Assembly (NCBI RefSeq): GCF_036077095.1
Contig: NZ_CP107962.1
Span: 310,001-374,000, forward strand
Direction: 5' to 3'
DNA length: 64,000 nucleotides
From: Streptomyces sp. NBC_00376
GTDB taxonomy: Bacteria > Actinomycetota > Actinomycetes > Streptomycetales > Streptomycetaceae
A program made the position numbers and the translations under genes. Under the pieces are notes generated by a model. The model had not been told where the DNA came from and searched no databases. It was given only the letters and a program-made list of their open reading frames with translations. Of this stretch, positions 51,846-61,762 are shown piece after piece (the first letter of the stretch is position 1; the number at the start of each line of letters is the position of its first letter).

Positions 51846-54800
51846 CTACCTCTGAGCCCGGCGGGTCCACGCCTCGATGCCGGGCGGTTCCTCGAATCCG
51901 GCGACCGAGATCCAGGCTCGTACGAGGTCCTCTTTCGTCGTCACGTGGATGGGGCGAAACATATTGGCCAGGGGCCCCCCTTCGGGGAAGGCAATGGCGA
52001 ACAGCTCCTCCGACACCACCGCGGCCACCGGCGATCGGCCCCCCGCGTCGAGAGCGGCACGCAGAGCCGGTGAGTCCGCCAGCCGGGTAGCCGTCACGAA
52101 CGCTCGACCGCGCCACACCTGCTCGTCCCTGCCGATCTCCGCACTGTGCAGAGCGACGCGCAGTCTCAGCTCTCCGGATACGGCGTGGTCGTGCAGAGCG
52201 CTTTCCACGTGCCGGAGCAGATCCCGGACGAGACTGGCGCGACGGGTCTCGTGGGGGAAGAACAGGAGCATCTCGCCGTCCCCTGTGCGGCGCCTTTCGC
52301 AGTGCACGTCGGACACGTTGGTGAGCACGATGCCAAGGACAGCGTGCAGCGCGTGTTGCCGGTCGACCTGGACGGCCGTCTCGGCGTCGGAGAAGCCCGA
52401 GATCTCGGCTACGAGCACGACATATCTCCGCACGGGGCCCGGTGCATCGGCGTGCTGACTCAGCGGCTGCTGGACACCCGCGTCCGATTCCCCATTGTTG
52501 AGACGGGCGCGACTCCACTCCGTTCCGGCCTCCACTGCCAGCGTGGTCAGTACCCGCCCCAGGTCGCTGCGCTCCAGCAGGGGGCGCAGCACGTACCGGG
52601 CCGAAGGATCGCTGCTGTGTGCACGCAACCAGTTGAGCGCCATCTCCCCGGCTTCCCGTGCCTCTTTCTGGGCGAGGTCCTCCCTGTACAGCAGGGCGTT
52701 GAAGACGAACTGGGCGTCGCGGGTGGTGCCGTGACGTCGCAGCCAGCGCATCGCCGGAATCACGGTCCCACGCGCCTCCTCGGGGGTGAGGTCGGTGCGC
52801 TGCAACAAGGGGCGCAGGACGAACTTGGCCGACGAGTCGATGCCGACCGCCCGGAGCCAGTCGATGCCCAGGGTGACGAACCGGGTCAGCAGCTCCGGCG
52901 GCAGGTCGTCCCTGCGCAGTGCGGCACTCAGGACGAACTGGTTGGTGCGGTGGCCGCCATGCAGGTCCAGCCAGTTCAACGCGCGGTCTGCGACGCTGTG
53001 GATCTGTTCCTCTGACAGCTCGCGGTGCCGGAGCAGGGGGCGTAGCACGAACTGCGCCGACAGACTCCCGCCATGGACGTCGAGCCACCCCATGGCGTAC
53101 TCCAGAACCTGTCGTGCCTCGCTTTCGCCCAGTCCGGTGACCGCGAGGAGGGGGGCGACCACGAACGCCCCGGCCTGGATGCCTCCGTGTACGCTCAGCC
53201 AGCCCAGCGCGTGGTGCACAACCTCTGCAGTCTGTTCCCGGGACAGGCCGGTACGTGGCAGTAGACCGTTGAGCACGTACTGGGAGCTCTCGGTGCCTTG
53301 GTCGGCGCGCAGCCAGGCCAGGGCCTGGTCGGCGGCGGCCCGTGCCTCTGCTGGTGTGAGATCGGTGCGCCGGAGCAGCTTGCGCAGCGCGGGAGCGGCA
53401 TTCGCGTGGACGACGGACGGCTCACGTCCCCCCTGAGCGAAATCCGCGAGAACGCGGAAGCGCTCGGCATGCTCCGTGTCGCCGCGTTCGCGCGCGGCCC
53501 GGGCGATGGCCTCCAGGTCCGGTGCGGACGCGTGCTCGGCCAAGGCGTTCCACAGGCTTTCGGGCGGGGCGAGACGGCGGCGGAGCTCACGTCGGTGCCG
53601 CACGATGTCGTCCGAGAGCCGGAAGTGCGGCCGCGAGCCGCCCGCGTCGTGCGCCGCCGGCGGCACGGGGGACAGGCCCATGCCGATCAGGGCGTCGACA
53701 GGGACATCCCCCGGAATGGACGGGGCCGACCCGGTGCCGAGGTAGTCCACGGCGCCCTCCGCGAGGAGTGTGCCGGACATCAGAGGGCCGTGTCCGCAAC
53801 GGCGGGCATCGATCGCGGCATCCACGACGGCGTCCATGACGGCGCGTTCGACGCCCGTCCCGGAGAGATACCGCTCGACCGCGCTGTCACCCGTCGGCAG
53901 GGTCTCGAAGACCAGGCTCTCTTCGTACAGGGTGCGCGCCTGCACGTGAGGATCGTCGTCGGTGGCTCCGGGGACGTTCGCCAGGGTGTTCCCGTCCTCG
54001 GTCCTCAGCGATCCCAGTACGAGTACGGGACCGCGATCGACCGTGAGCAGAAGGGACCGCAATCCGGACGCGATGCGCTCACCCCGGCCGCCGTCCGACC
54101 GGTCCAGGAGGTAGCGTTCCGCCTTGTCCAGCCATATCACCGTGCACGGGCCGATCGTGGACGGGGCATCCAGGGCCGCTTCCAGCTCGGCACCGGAGGA
54201 AGGCTCCCACAGCCACCAGTCGCGCGGCAGCAGGCGCGCGGCCTCAACGCTCGCCCGGCTCTTGCCGGAGCCGGGCGGCCCCACGAGCAGAGCCATCACG
54301 CTGGCCCCGGCGGCGCAGTCCCGCACGACGGCCTGTAGCCGTAGGTCGCTGTCGCGCACCTGGTACGGGGCCAGTTCCAGCCTCTCGGCGTCCTCGACGA
54401 GTTCTGCGACGGGACGGCCGAGTCGTGAGTGTCGTCCGGACGGTCTGCGGCCTCGCCGTTTCTCCGCCGCGGCAGCGTGATGGCGCAGCGCGGCGAGCCG
54501 GAACAGCGTCCGGCCGCCGTCGCCTTCCGGCTCCGCCTGTCGGACGAGATGGCGTGTCAGCCAGTCGAAGGCCTTTCCGTCGGTCGGAACGCTCCCTCCG
54601 GCGAACCACTCGTACAAGGTGGTGGACCGGAGGGACACCGGAGGCGACTCCTGGGCGGCCCGCCCGATCATCTCCGAGTGCGTCGGACTGCCGGCCCGCC
54701 TGTGCAGTGTCCGCAGGGCGGCGGCGAGCGCGGCCGGGCTGTCGGGTGGAGCCGCGCCGTACCGGGTCTGGAGGAGGAAGACAACGGCCACGCCCGCTTG

Positions 54801-56912
54801 AGGAGCCTCCCGCTCGACCACGGTCACGGACCGGTCCAGAGGCGCGAGACCGTCGGGCTTGTCCGACTCGTCGAGAAGCATCCTGAACTCGATGAGGGAG
54901 GAGGCTGCCGCGCCGCTCCCGAGCGCGTCCTCCACCGTGACATGCAGGGGGCCGCCGGGGGCGTGCCACACCAGGCCTTGCCCGGTCGCGTCGTCCTCCT
55001 GGGGCCGCCTTCGCAGGTCGACACCCTCGGTGGAGGGGTACCTGCTGAGATCGTCGACCACATCGACAGGCTTGAGCGGGCCTTCCGCCGTGCGGAGACC
55101 GTCGAGGTAGGTGTCCCGCCCCGGCCAGCCGCCCAGGGGAGACGACAGCGCAGAGCGCGTGTATGCGATCAGGTGCCGCAAAAGGATTCTGGCATCCCGG
55201 AGCGTGTCGACGGCAGGGCCCATGAGGCTCTGCACCGCATCCCCAATGTCACTTGCGACGATCGACGCCTCGTCGTCCGGACCGGCCGCCCCACCCGCAC
55301 GTCCTTTGCCGGGGATCGGGCGCTCTGTTGTCTGCCCGCGACCGACCGAGCGCGCAGGCACGGTGACGGAGTCCGCCAACGGCGAATCCGCCACGGGGAG
55401 TTCGTCCGCTGCCCACGCGTCGTGCAGGACGGCCGCGATGCCCTGCGGAGCATACGGATGCGCGGCGGCGTGCCGGCTGAAGGCGGCTCGGGTCTGCCAC
55501 TCGTCGTGGGTCGTCAGGTGCGTGCGCAAATACGTCCGGGCGGCAGCGTGCAGGACCAACACCGGATCACCGCCGGGGTCGCGCCGTATCACGAACAGGC
55601 CGCTGGTCAGGACCTCGGCCAGATCGGAATACGTGGCCGCGGGGACCGCCTGGTCGCGCAGCACGTGCAGGAGGGGAAGGGGCAGCTCCCGCAGGCCGGA
55701 GCAGAGGACGGCCAGGCGCACGGCGGGGGCCGGCGCCGTATGGGCGAACGCCTCGGCCAGCAGGGCGGGATCGGGCTGCCGGGCCGGAGCCGATCCCGCG
55801 CGCCCCTCGGGGAGGCGGCCGGTGGCGGGGACGAGGACGGCGCCGCATCCAGCGGGGTCGCTGCGCATGAGGGTGTTCGCCCAGGCGCCCAAGGAGTGCG
55901 GGGTGCACGACACGACGGGCAGGGCGGACCACGACCCGGCGGTCTTGTCATCCTCTTCGTACGCTCGAGGTCTCAGCCGCGGCGGCACCGTGAAGCGGAG
56001 GGAACCGTTGGGACTGCCTGCCCGACCACCCGTCACGCTTACGGCGGTCAAGTTCAGGGCGGAGCGGCGCCACAGACGCGGGGGCAGCGGGTCGAGCAGC
56101 GCCACCGGGATCTGCTCGCCCCACTCGCGCAGGAGCAGCCAGGGCGCCGGGGTGTGCCAGCCGCGGGCGGCGCAGTCGGAGACCACCACGACCAGGCGCC
56201 TGCCCTGGGTGCCGCTGCCGTGGTGGGGGACGCGCGCGCCGCGAACCTCGCGCCCGTGGTGGTCGAGTACACGCGGCTCGGGTCCCTGCCACTCCAGCCG
56301 CCAGGTGTGGACAGCGCGGAATCCTCCCAGAGCGGTCAGGAGCCGGATCACCGCGCGTGAGGTCTCCTCCCACACGCTCATGCTCAGGGAGGAGTCCACG
56401 AGGACGACCGCCTCGAACCAGGGCTCCGGAGCAGGGCGGAACAGCGGGACCAGGGGGCCTCCGCGTGCGTAGTGCTCCACGGTGGCTTCGATGTCCAGCC
56501 GACTGCGCCCACCACGCCGCCACGGCCTGCGGAACGGCTGGATCGCACGGCCGACGGCCAAGGCGTCCGGCAGCGGATCGGCGCGCCCCAGGGACAGGGG
56601 GACACCGCGCACTGTCGTACCCGTCCCGGAGCGGCGCAGGGACAGCTCCGCGCTTCCCCTGCTCGGTGCACCGGCGGCCCTCACGTTCTCGGGCGCGTCC
56701 CCGTCGGCACCCGCCACCACGTCGGGCGCCGGGTCCGGTGTCATCTCGTCGGCATGGACGGCCGTCGACGGTACGCCGCCTTCTCCGACGACACCGGAGG
56801 CCGCCAGCCACACCGCGTCGGCGAGGGTGCCCGCGTCTGCCCCGGCAGGCAGCGACACCCGGCTCAGCGCCTGGAGAAGGCGGGCCAGAGCGTCAGGCAC
56901 GGGAGAGTTCAC
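51846..56912 (-). CDS. vWA-like (SAV_2336-type) + STAND-type NTPase + helical repeats + nucleotide-cyclase-like protein
   Basis: 1688 residues from GTG 56912. Residues ~1-430 match the SAV_2336 N-terminal region: VVLVDSSLSMSVWEE is a vWA MIDAS motif (DxSxS, ~170), and VVVVSDCAARGWH, HTWRLEWQGP follow. Near 875-885 a P-loop LLVGPPGSGKSRASVEAA and near 930 VIWLDKAERYLL (Walker B) form a STAND-like ATPase. Residues ~1180-1450 hold about eight repeats of ~35 residues with the pattern W-L-x2-HGG...FVLRPLL. From ~1490, YVVLVAEISGFSDAETA and ERRRTGDGEMLLFF form a class III cyclase-like domain, with Glu for the first metal Asp. Last gene of the operon; its start overlaps the MoxR gene by 20 nt. Probably sensor plus effector of a conflict system. 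Confidence 0.85.
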   Translation of the reverse strand: MNSPVPDALARLLQALSRVSLPAGADAGTLADAVWLAASGVVGEGGVPSTAVHADEMTPDPAPDVVAGADGDAPENVRAAGAPSRGSAELSLRRSGTGTTVRGVPLSLGRADPLPDALAVGRAIQPFRRPWRRGGRSRLDIEATVEHYARGGPLVPLFRPAPEPWFEAVVLVDSSLSMSVWEETSRAVIRLLTALGGFRAVHTWRLEWQGPEPRVLDHHGREVRGARVPHHGSGTQGRRLVVVVSDCAARGWHTPAPWLLLREWGEQIPVALLDPLPPRLWRRSALNLTAVSVTGGRAGSPNGSLRFTVPPRLRPRAYEEDDKTAGSWSALPVVSCTPHSLGAWANTLMRSDPAGCGAVLVPATGRLPEGRAGSAPARQPDPALLAEAFAHTAPAPAVRLAVLCSGLRELPLPLLHVLRDQAVPAATYSDLAEVLTSGLFVIRRDPGGDPVLVLHAAARTYLRTHLTTHDEWQTRAAFSRHAAAHPYAPQGIAAVLHDAWAADELPVADSPLADSVTVPARSVGRGQTTERPIPGKGRAGGAAGPDDEASIVASDIGDAVQSLMGPAVDTLRDARILLRHLIAYTRSALSSPLGGWPGRDTYLDGLRTAEGPLKPVDVVDDLSRYPSTEGVDLRRRPQEDDATGQGLVWHAPGGPLHVTVEDALGSGAAASSLIEFRMLLDESDKPDGLAPLDRSVTVVEREAPQAGVAVVFLLQTRYGAAPPDSPAALAAALRTLHRRAGSPTHSEMIGRAAQESPPVSLRSTTLYEWFAGGSVPTDGKAFDWLTRHLVRQAEPEGDGGRTLFRLAALRHHAAAAEKRRGRRPSGRHSRLGRPVAELVEDAERLELAPYQVRDSDLRLQAVVRDCAAGASVMALLVGPPGSGKSRASVEAARLLPRDWWLWEPSSGAELEAALDAPSTIGPCTVIWLDKAERYLLDRSDGGRGERIASGLRSLLLTVDRGPVLVLGSLRTEDGNTLANVPGATDDDPHVQARTLYEESLVFETLPTGDSAVERYLSGTGVERAVMDAVVDAAIDARRCGHGPLMSGTLLAEGAVDYLGTGSAPSIPGDVPVDALIGMGLSPVPPAAHDAGGSRPHFRLSDDIVRHRRELRRRLAPPESLWNALAEHASAPDLEAIARAARERGDTEHAERFRVLADFAQGGREPSVVHANAAPALRKLLRRTDLTPAEARAAADQALAWLRADQGTESSQYVLNGLLPRTGLSREQTAEVVHHALGWLSVHGGIQAGAFVVAPLLAVTGLGESEARQVLEYAMGWLDVHGGSLSAQFVLRPLLRHRELSEEQIHSVADRALNWLDLHGGHRTNQFVLSAALRRDDLPPELLTRFVTLGIDWLRAVGIDSSAKFVLRPLLQRTDLTPEEARGTVIPAMRWLRRHGTTRDAQFVFNALLYREDLAQKEAREAGEMALNWLRAHSSDPSARYVLRPLLERSDLGRVLTTLAVEAGTEWSRARLNNGESDAGVQQPLSQHADAPGPVRRYVVLVAEISGFSDAETAVQVDRQHALHAVLGIVLTNVSDVHCERRRTGDGEMLLFFPHETRRASLVRDLLRHVESALHDHAVSGELRLRVALHSAEIGRDEQVWRGRAFVTATRLADSPALRAALDAGGRSPVAAVVSEELFAIAFPEGGPLANMFRPIHVTTKEDLVRAWISVAGFEEPPGIEAWTRRAQR

Positions 56913-57855
56913 GCAGGATCAGCTTGCGCAGCTCCTTGTACTGGTCCGGTGCGGGTGCGTGGTCGCCGGTGAGCAGGGCCACGGCGTTCAGCAACTGGTC
57001 GATGGCCAGATGCTCGCCCGCACCGACACGCCCGGCGAACGCTGTGACGAGCTTCTCGACACTGTCAGGCACATCGTCGAAGTGAGCCTGGACGATCCCT
57101 TTCAGTAGTCCTTCGTCCAGCGGCGGCATGGCGTAGCGGATGCAGCGCCGCAGGAAGGCCGGTGAGAAATCCCGCTCGCCGTTGCTGGTCAGGAGGATGA
57201 ACGGGAACTGCGTGCACCGCACGCGACCGCGCTCGACGGAGTGCTCCTCGTCGCTGTGCCACTGCCGGACCAGGACGCGGGGGCGGCGGTACCGTACGAG
57301 TTCGGGGATCTCGAACTCACCGCGCTCCAGCACTTCCAGCAGATCGCTGGGCAGGTCCAGGTCGCTCTTGTCGATCTCGTCGATGAGCAGGGCGCGCGGC
57401 CGCTCCCCGGGCAGCAGAGCGGTACCCAGCGGACCCAGTTGGAGGAAGGGGGAAATGTCGTCCCGGCTGCGCCCGTGCCCCGCCGCCCTGCCCGCCCGTC
57501 CGTGCGGCGTCGCGGCGCGCAGGCTCTGGGCATGGATGCGCCCCAAAGCGTCGTAACGGTACAGGGCTTCGGTCAGCGAGCTACGGGACGTGATGTGCCA
57601 GCGCAGCACAGGGCCGAGGTCCAGCTCGTGAGCGACCTGCTCGATCACGGTGGACTTGCCCGATCCCGCCGGTCCGCTGACGAGGAGTGGCCGGCGCAGG
57701 TGTAGGGCCGTGTTGACCGCGTCCACGAGACCAGGCGGTGGCTGGTACTGCCGGTGCTGCGGCGTACGGGGGAACGTGCGCCACGGGGGCGGATCGGCCA
57801 GCGGAGTGTCCCGCTGCTTGCCGTCGCCGCGGTAATAGGGATTCCAGCTCACCAT
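56893..57855 (-). CDS. MoxR-type AAA ATPase
   Basis: 320 residues from ATG 57855, with GGAGGA directly upstream. Walker A is SGPAGSGKSTVIEQVA (~60-70), Walker B ALLIDEIDKSDLDLPSDLLE, sensor 1 FILLTSNGERDFSPAFLRRC, with the Arg of the finger in FLRRCIR. MoxR ATPases act as chaperones for vWA proteins; here the vWA-like partner is the next gene. It overlaps VMAP upstream (ATGGTGA) and the large gene downstream, so the three should be made together. Confidence 0.93.
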   Translation of the reverse strand: MVSWNPYYRGDGKQRDTPLADPPPWRTFPRTPQHRQYQPPPGLVDAVNTALHLRRPLLVSGPAGSGKSTVIEQVAHELDLGPVLRWHITSRSSLTEALYRYDALGRIHAQSLRAATPHGRAGRAAGHGRSRDDISPFLQLGPLGTALLPGERPRALLIDEIDKSDLDLPSDLLEVLERGEFEIPELVRYRRPRVLVRQWHSDEEHSVERGRVRCTQFPFILLTSNGERDFSPAFLRRCIRYAMPPLDEGLLKGIVQAHFDDVPDSVEKLVTAFAGRVGAGEHLAIDQLLNAVALLTGDHAPAPDQYKELRKLILRELSRA

Positions 57856-59906
57856 TCCTCCTCGGGGCCGACCACGACGCGTTGTTCGAAGGGTCGGCAG
57901 AATTCCAGCCAGGCTTCGTCGTGCCAGACCGCGCGAACGTCCCCCAGACACGTCCCGCAGTCCTTGTGTTCCGCGGACCACCGCTGCCGGTAGGCGGCGG
58001 CCAGGCCGTCAGGAAGGCTGTGCCAGCTCTGCTGAACCAGGGCCCGCAGGGCATCGGTCGCCCGGGTGTCCGAGCGCGGCCACAGGATGATCGGAGCGTA
58101 GGGCAGCAGCTGCTCCAGGGTGTCCTGCAGGCTGTCGGGATGATGGTCGAGCCCGACCACGGTGTCATACCGGCCGGTCATGAGGCCCCGTTCGAGCCCT
58201 TGCCGGTCGTCCAGGACAGACACCCCGATCCACTCCACCGCCACGGCGGCGGTCATGCCGCGCAGGGTCTTACGGGCAGCGTCGTTCATCTCGGCATTCT
58301 CTTCGGCCGGATCCATACGGCCGCTCCACCGGACCACGACGTCGTGGTTGACCCCGAGGAGGCGATGGCCGACCTTCGCCTCCTCGGGCTGCCAGCGCGC
58401 CAGCAGGTGAGCGGGGGCTGCGACGTCCACGTTGACCAGCTGTTCCGGCGAGGGGAGCCGGTCGCGCGCCCACGCGAGCACGGCACCGATCGCCCGGCCC
58501 GTGCCCAGGCGGTCCGCGGACCCACACCGGAAGCGCTGATGTACCGGCAGCCGCTCCCCGGTACCGACGAGCCAGGCATCCACTTCCTCCGGCCAGCCGG
58601 TCAACGCGCCGGCCAGGCTGACGACGAGGCGCAGCTCCCCCTGCTGCCGCTTCCGCGCGAGCTCAGTCCTGGCATCGTTAAACTCGGTGACCGCCCCGAG
58701 GCCACGCGCCCACTGCCGCAGCTGTGCGTCGACCTCGGCCTCACCACACAGTTCGGCGAGGGCTGCGACGAACCGGGCAGGCGCCTTCCACCGGGGCTCA
58801 TCGACGCCCTCCACACGCAGCGCCGCGTACTCGACCAGGTCGCGCAGCAGCTCGGCGCCCTCCGCGTCGGGAGGAAGCCCCGCCAACTGGCGTGCGTCAC
58901 GCAGCAGTTCGCTGGTCAGGACGTCGGCGAGCACCGTGTTGAGGAGCGCCACCGTATCGGCACACGTGAGGAGCGTGGCCACCACCTGGATGACCCGGGC
59001 GCGCCACCGTGGGTCGGCCACGTCGTCCACCTGGCCCTCCTGGGCGAATGTGTGCAGACCATCGAGCTCCCCGCGCGTCAGAGGCGTCGGCAGCCGCATG
59101 TCGGCCCGCCACATCGACACGGCTTCTTCGAGGTCCCGCAGGCCCACCGGCCCCACCGGGCCGCCTGCTGCACCGGGGGCGGAGCCCACGTTGCGGGCCA
59201 GCCACAGCCCCTCGGCGACGAAGGGGTCGTTGTCGTACTCGAACCGTCCCACGGCCTGCCCGACGACACGGCTGCGCAGCTTCCTGGTGAGCTGCCTGTC
59301 CGCGTACACCTTGGTGCCCGCTCCGGCGAGACCCTCCCGCAGTACTTCGACCAGCGCGAAGGACAGGCGCATGCCCCGGGCGGCCTGGTCGGCGGCCGCG
59401 GCGGTGAGGACGGACAGTCTCGTACGGCCGGCCCTGACCCCGCCCGCGATCCGCCCCGCGTCCGGCATCGCGCCGGCCGCGTGACAGGTGTCGACGAGGG
59501 CGATCACGCCCTCGACCCCGGGCTCGTCGACGGCGTCTGTGAGCAACTGGCCCACGTGCAACGCGGACATGGTGCTTCCGGTCGTGGACCCGGCGACCAT
59601 GTAGTACAGGTCGGCCTGTTGCGGCGGGGTGAAGCCGTGTCCGAGCAGCGCCACCACCAGGACGGCGTTGTCCTCCCGCGCGCACCGGACCGCCTCGTGC
59701 ACGGCCTTGAGGACATCCTCGGTGGTGAGCGTCGAGCCGACCAGGAGGGAACCGTGCTCGCCAGCGCGAGGGGCACAGGCCCCGAGCGCCGGGTCCGTCA
59801 GCACGGCATGCAGATCCTGGGCGGCCTTCCTCAGCCGGGACAGCTTGCCCATGGCCGTGCACTGCGCACCCACAACGACAACGTGCCGGCGTCGCTCGTC
59901 GGTCAC
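57849..59906 (-). CDS. Caspase-like protease fused to VMAP domains
   Basis: 685 residues from GTG 59906; the longer frame is a shadow of the hydrolase gene. Residues ~1-235 are a caspase-like (C14/CHAT) fold: the catalytic His in VALLGHGFTP (~88) and Cys in ALVDTCHAAG (~139), with MSALHVGQLLTDAV and RLSVLTAAAADQAARG around them. Residues ~260-450 are a helical VMAP-M-like region; ~480-680 a VMAP-C-like domain ending HDEAWLEFCRPFEQ. In the VMAP ternary systems this protein links the effector to the MoxR/vWA pair. Cleavage target unknown. Confidence 0.85.
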   Translation of the reverse strand: MTDERRRHVVVVGAQCTAMGKLSRLRKAAQDLHAVLTDPALGACAPRAGEHGSLLVGSTLTTEDVLKAVHEAVRCAREDNAVLVVALLGHGFTPPQQADLYYMVAGSTTGSTMSALHVGQLLTDAVDEPGVEGVIALVDTCHAAGAMPDAGRIAGGVRAGRTRLSVLTAAAADQAARGMRLSFALVEVLREGLAGAGTKVYADRQLTRKLRSRVVGQAVGRFEYDNDPFVAEGLWLARNVGSAPGAAGGPVGPVGLRDLEEAVSMWRADMRLPTPLTRGELDGLHTFAQEGQVDDVADPRWRARVIQVVATLLTCADTVALLNTVLADVLTSELLRDARQLAGLPPDAEGAELLRDLVEYAALRVEGVDEPRWKAPARFVAALAELCGEAEVDAQLRQWARGLGAVTEFNDARTELARKRQQGELRLVVSLAGALTGWPEEVDAWLVGTGERLPVHQRFRCGSADRLGTGRAIGAVLAWARDRLPSPEQLVNVDVAAPAHLLARWQPEEAKVGHRLLGVNHDVVVRWSGRMDPAEENAEMNDAARKTLRGMTAAVAVEWIGVSVLDDRQGLERGLMTGRYDTVVGLDHHPDSLQDTLEQLLPYAPIILWPRSDTRATDALRALVQQSWHSLPDGLAAAYRQRWSAEHKDCGTCLGDVRAVWHDEAWLEFCRPFEQRVVVGPEEEW

Positions 59907-60910
59907 CTCTTCAGCGCTTCGATCAAGGGCCCGGCGACGCCCGGCTGTCGGAGGTACTTCGTTGCCGTGTGGACCCACAGACCGTCGGAATTCACGCGAC
60001 TGGTCACCGGTAGGACCCCCGCCGCGTTGGGCAGCATCCAATTCTCCAGGCGAGGTCGGCCCACCACGATGTCGTCGCGGTCCCAGAAGTTCAGCCACCG
60101 CTCGACGCGGTCGGGGGTGCGGGGCGGCTGCGGCACCAGCCGTTGCAGCACCGCCGCCCCGGTGGCCAGCGGGGATCCCAGCGTCATCAGCAACGGAACC
60201 GGCCCCTTGTGGTCGCGCAGCGCTTCGAACGCGACCACGGTGCCCAGCGAGTGGCTCACCATGATCAGCGGCCGGCCGGGATCGGTCCCCTTCAGTACCC
60301 GCTCGCGGATCCGAGCGTCCAGAGTGCGCCGGGTGCCGTCGGCTTCCCGCCTGCGGAGGTAGCGCCCGACCTGGGCCAGGTGCCACAGCAGCGGTATGCC
60401 GCTCGCCCACTGCGCGGACCCCCGCAGCCCCGGTACCTGCAACAGGGTCGTCAGAACCCTCCCGAGAACACGGAACGGCTCTCCGGCGCCCTGCTCCTCG
60501 TCCTCGTTGTCGCCCGGCAACTGCGCGCGGGCGTCTTCGGCCACGGCTGCCGTCCGCCGGTCCCCCCGCTCCAGGGCCTGCCGGGCGAGTTCGTCGACCA
60601 GCGCCTCGACGAACTCGGTCATGAAGGCGGCGTCCTCCTGTTCGCCGAGCGTCCTGGCTCCGTCTCCCTGGGACTCGGCGTCGGTGAACAGGTCGCTGTA
60701 GTCGGCGAAGCGCACCTCTGCCAGCCAGCCCTGCGTCAGCCCGGAGACCGCGTCGGCGTGTCCAGCTCCGCGTGCTCCCTCGGCCAGGGCCGCGAGCCAC
60801 TCACGTCGTTCACGCGCGGCGTCCCGGAGGCCGCCGATCCCGTGGACGAACACCAGTTGAGGAGTGCCCGAAACGCTCACTCGTGCCCCCGAAGTACCTT
60901 GCTCCGACAA
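59903..60910 (-). CDS. Alpha/beta-hydrolase (lipase-like), first gene of VMAP operon
   Basis: 335 residues, ATG 60910. Oxyanion motif VFVHGIGG near residue 20; nucleophile elbow VSHSLGTVVAFEAL near 225; Asp in NFWDRDDIVVG (~280); His in DGLWVHTATKYL (~315): a full Ser-Asp-His triad. An inserted helical stretch (~60-150) carries many acidic residues. No signal peptide, so it acts in the cell. Its stop overlaps the VMAP gene (GTGA). Within conflict operons such hydrolases may attack lipids or other esters, or be controlled by the caspase; this is inference. Confidence 0.85.
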   Translation of the reverse strand: MSEQGTSGARVSVSGTPQLVFVHGIGGLRDAARERREWLAALAEGARGAGHADAVSGLTQGWLAEVRFADYSDLFTDAESQGDGARTLGEQEDAAFMTEFVEALVDELARQALERGDRRTAAVAEDARAQLPGDNEDEEQGAGEPFRVLGRVLTTLLQVPGLRGSAQWASGIPLLWHLAQVGRYLRRREADGTRRTLDARIRERVLKGTDPGRPLIMVSHSLGTVVAFEALRDHKGPVPLLMTLGSPLATGAAVLQRLVPQPPRTPDRVERWLNFWDRDDIVVGRPRLENWMLPNAAGVLPVTSRVNSDGLWVHTATKYLRQPGVAGPLIEALKR

Positions 60911-60957
60911 TCAGGTGAACCCTAGCGACAACTCATGGCCCCGGGGCGTGAATCAGC

Positions 60958-61420
60958 CATGTGACGGGCGGAGGGCGGCGCCGGGGCGAGATTGGTCCGC
61001 CCGGTCAGGGCTGCGGCGAAACGTACCTCGGGGTGTTGCGCGAGGGCCCGGCCCGTGTGCGCGAGTGCGTGAGGAGCGACGGTAAGCCAGCACAAGGCCT
61101 CGACGCCCTGTCCGAGAGGCTCGTGGTCGTACTAGACGGCCAGATGGAGGACACCGGTGGCGCGCAGCCGCTCCTGGCGCCGCTTGGCCGCGGTCTCCGA
61201 CAGGCCGCCGACGGTCTGCAGTTCGGTGAGGGAGGCCCGGCCGTCGAGTTGCAGCACGTTCAGCATGGCCAGGTCGGCGGGTCGGGGGCGACGGGCGCTG
61301 GGAGGGGTGCGGCGGCAGGGATACGCAGGGCGTTCTCCTCGTCGGGATCGAGCGCGCTGATCTTGCGCAGCCAGCTGAGGGGGCGAAGCGGGACGTGGTC
61401 TCGTACGTGGGCACGACGAA
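60958..61420 (-). pseudogene. Decayed Lrp/AsnC-family regulator
   Basis: Minus-strand frames encode LNVLQLDGRASLTELQTVGG and LSETAAKRRQERLRATGVLH, the AsnC helix-turn-helix, then after an in-frame TAG (61132-61134) the same frame goes on with LGQGVEALCWLTVAPHALAH and HPEVRFAAALTGRTNL, the start of the ligand-binding half. The 5' part is out of frame and the C-terminus is missing. Plainly a dead gene. Confidence 0.7.
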
Positions 61421-61762
61421 CTCCTCCTGGAAGCACGACCTCGGCCGGTGGTCGGGGCGGTGGTGGTTGTTCGTGTGAAGGGGCCGGTGACGTGGTGCTG
61501 TCTGGGCCGCTCAGCGGGAGCCAGTTGGAGGTGCGACTTCTGGAGATAGTGGGGATTGCGCGATTTGCTGCGGGGTCTGGACAGGTCTCGTAGAAGGCGT
61601 GCATCACCCCTGGCAGCCGCGTCCCGTCTGCCGCCGTTACGAACGGCCTGGCGCGGTCACGGTTGGTGCACGGTGTGCCGCATGAAGCGCCATAACCGGG
61701 TGATAGGACTGGTGTGCATGGGAGGGTGAAGAACATTCAGGTGAGCAGGTGAGTAAGGAGAC

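Noticed and set aside
54429..56360. 643-codon frame antisense to the 1688-aa gene
   Set aside because: The opposite strand has vWA and ATPase motifs; this frame has none.
57738..60362. 874-codon frame antisense to the VMAP gene
   Set aside because: Shadow of the caspase-like and hydrolase genes; no motifs.
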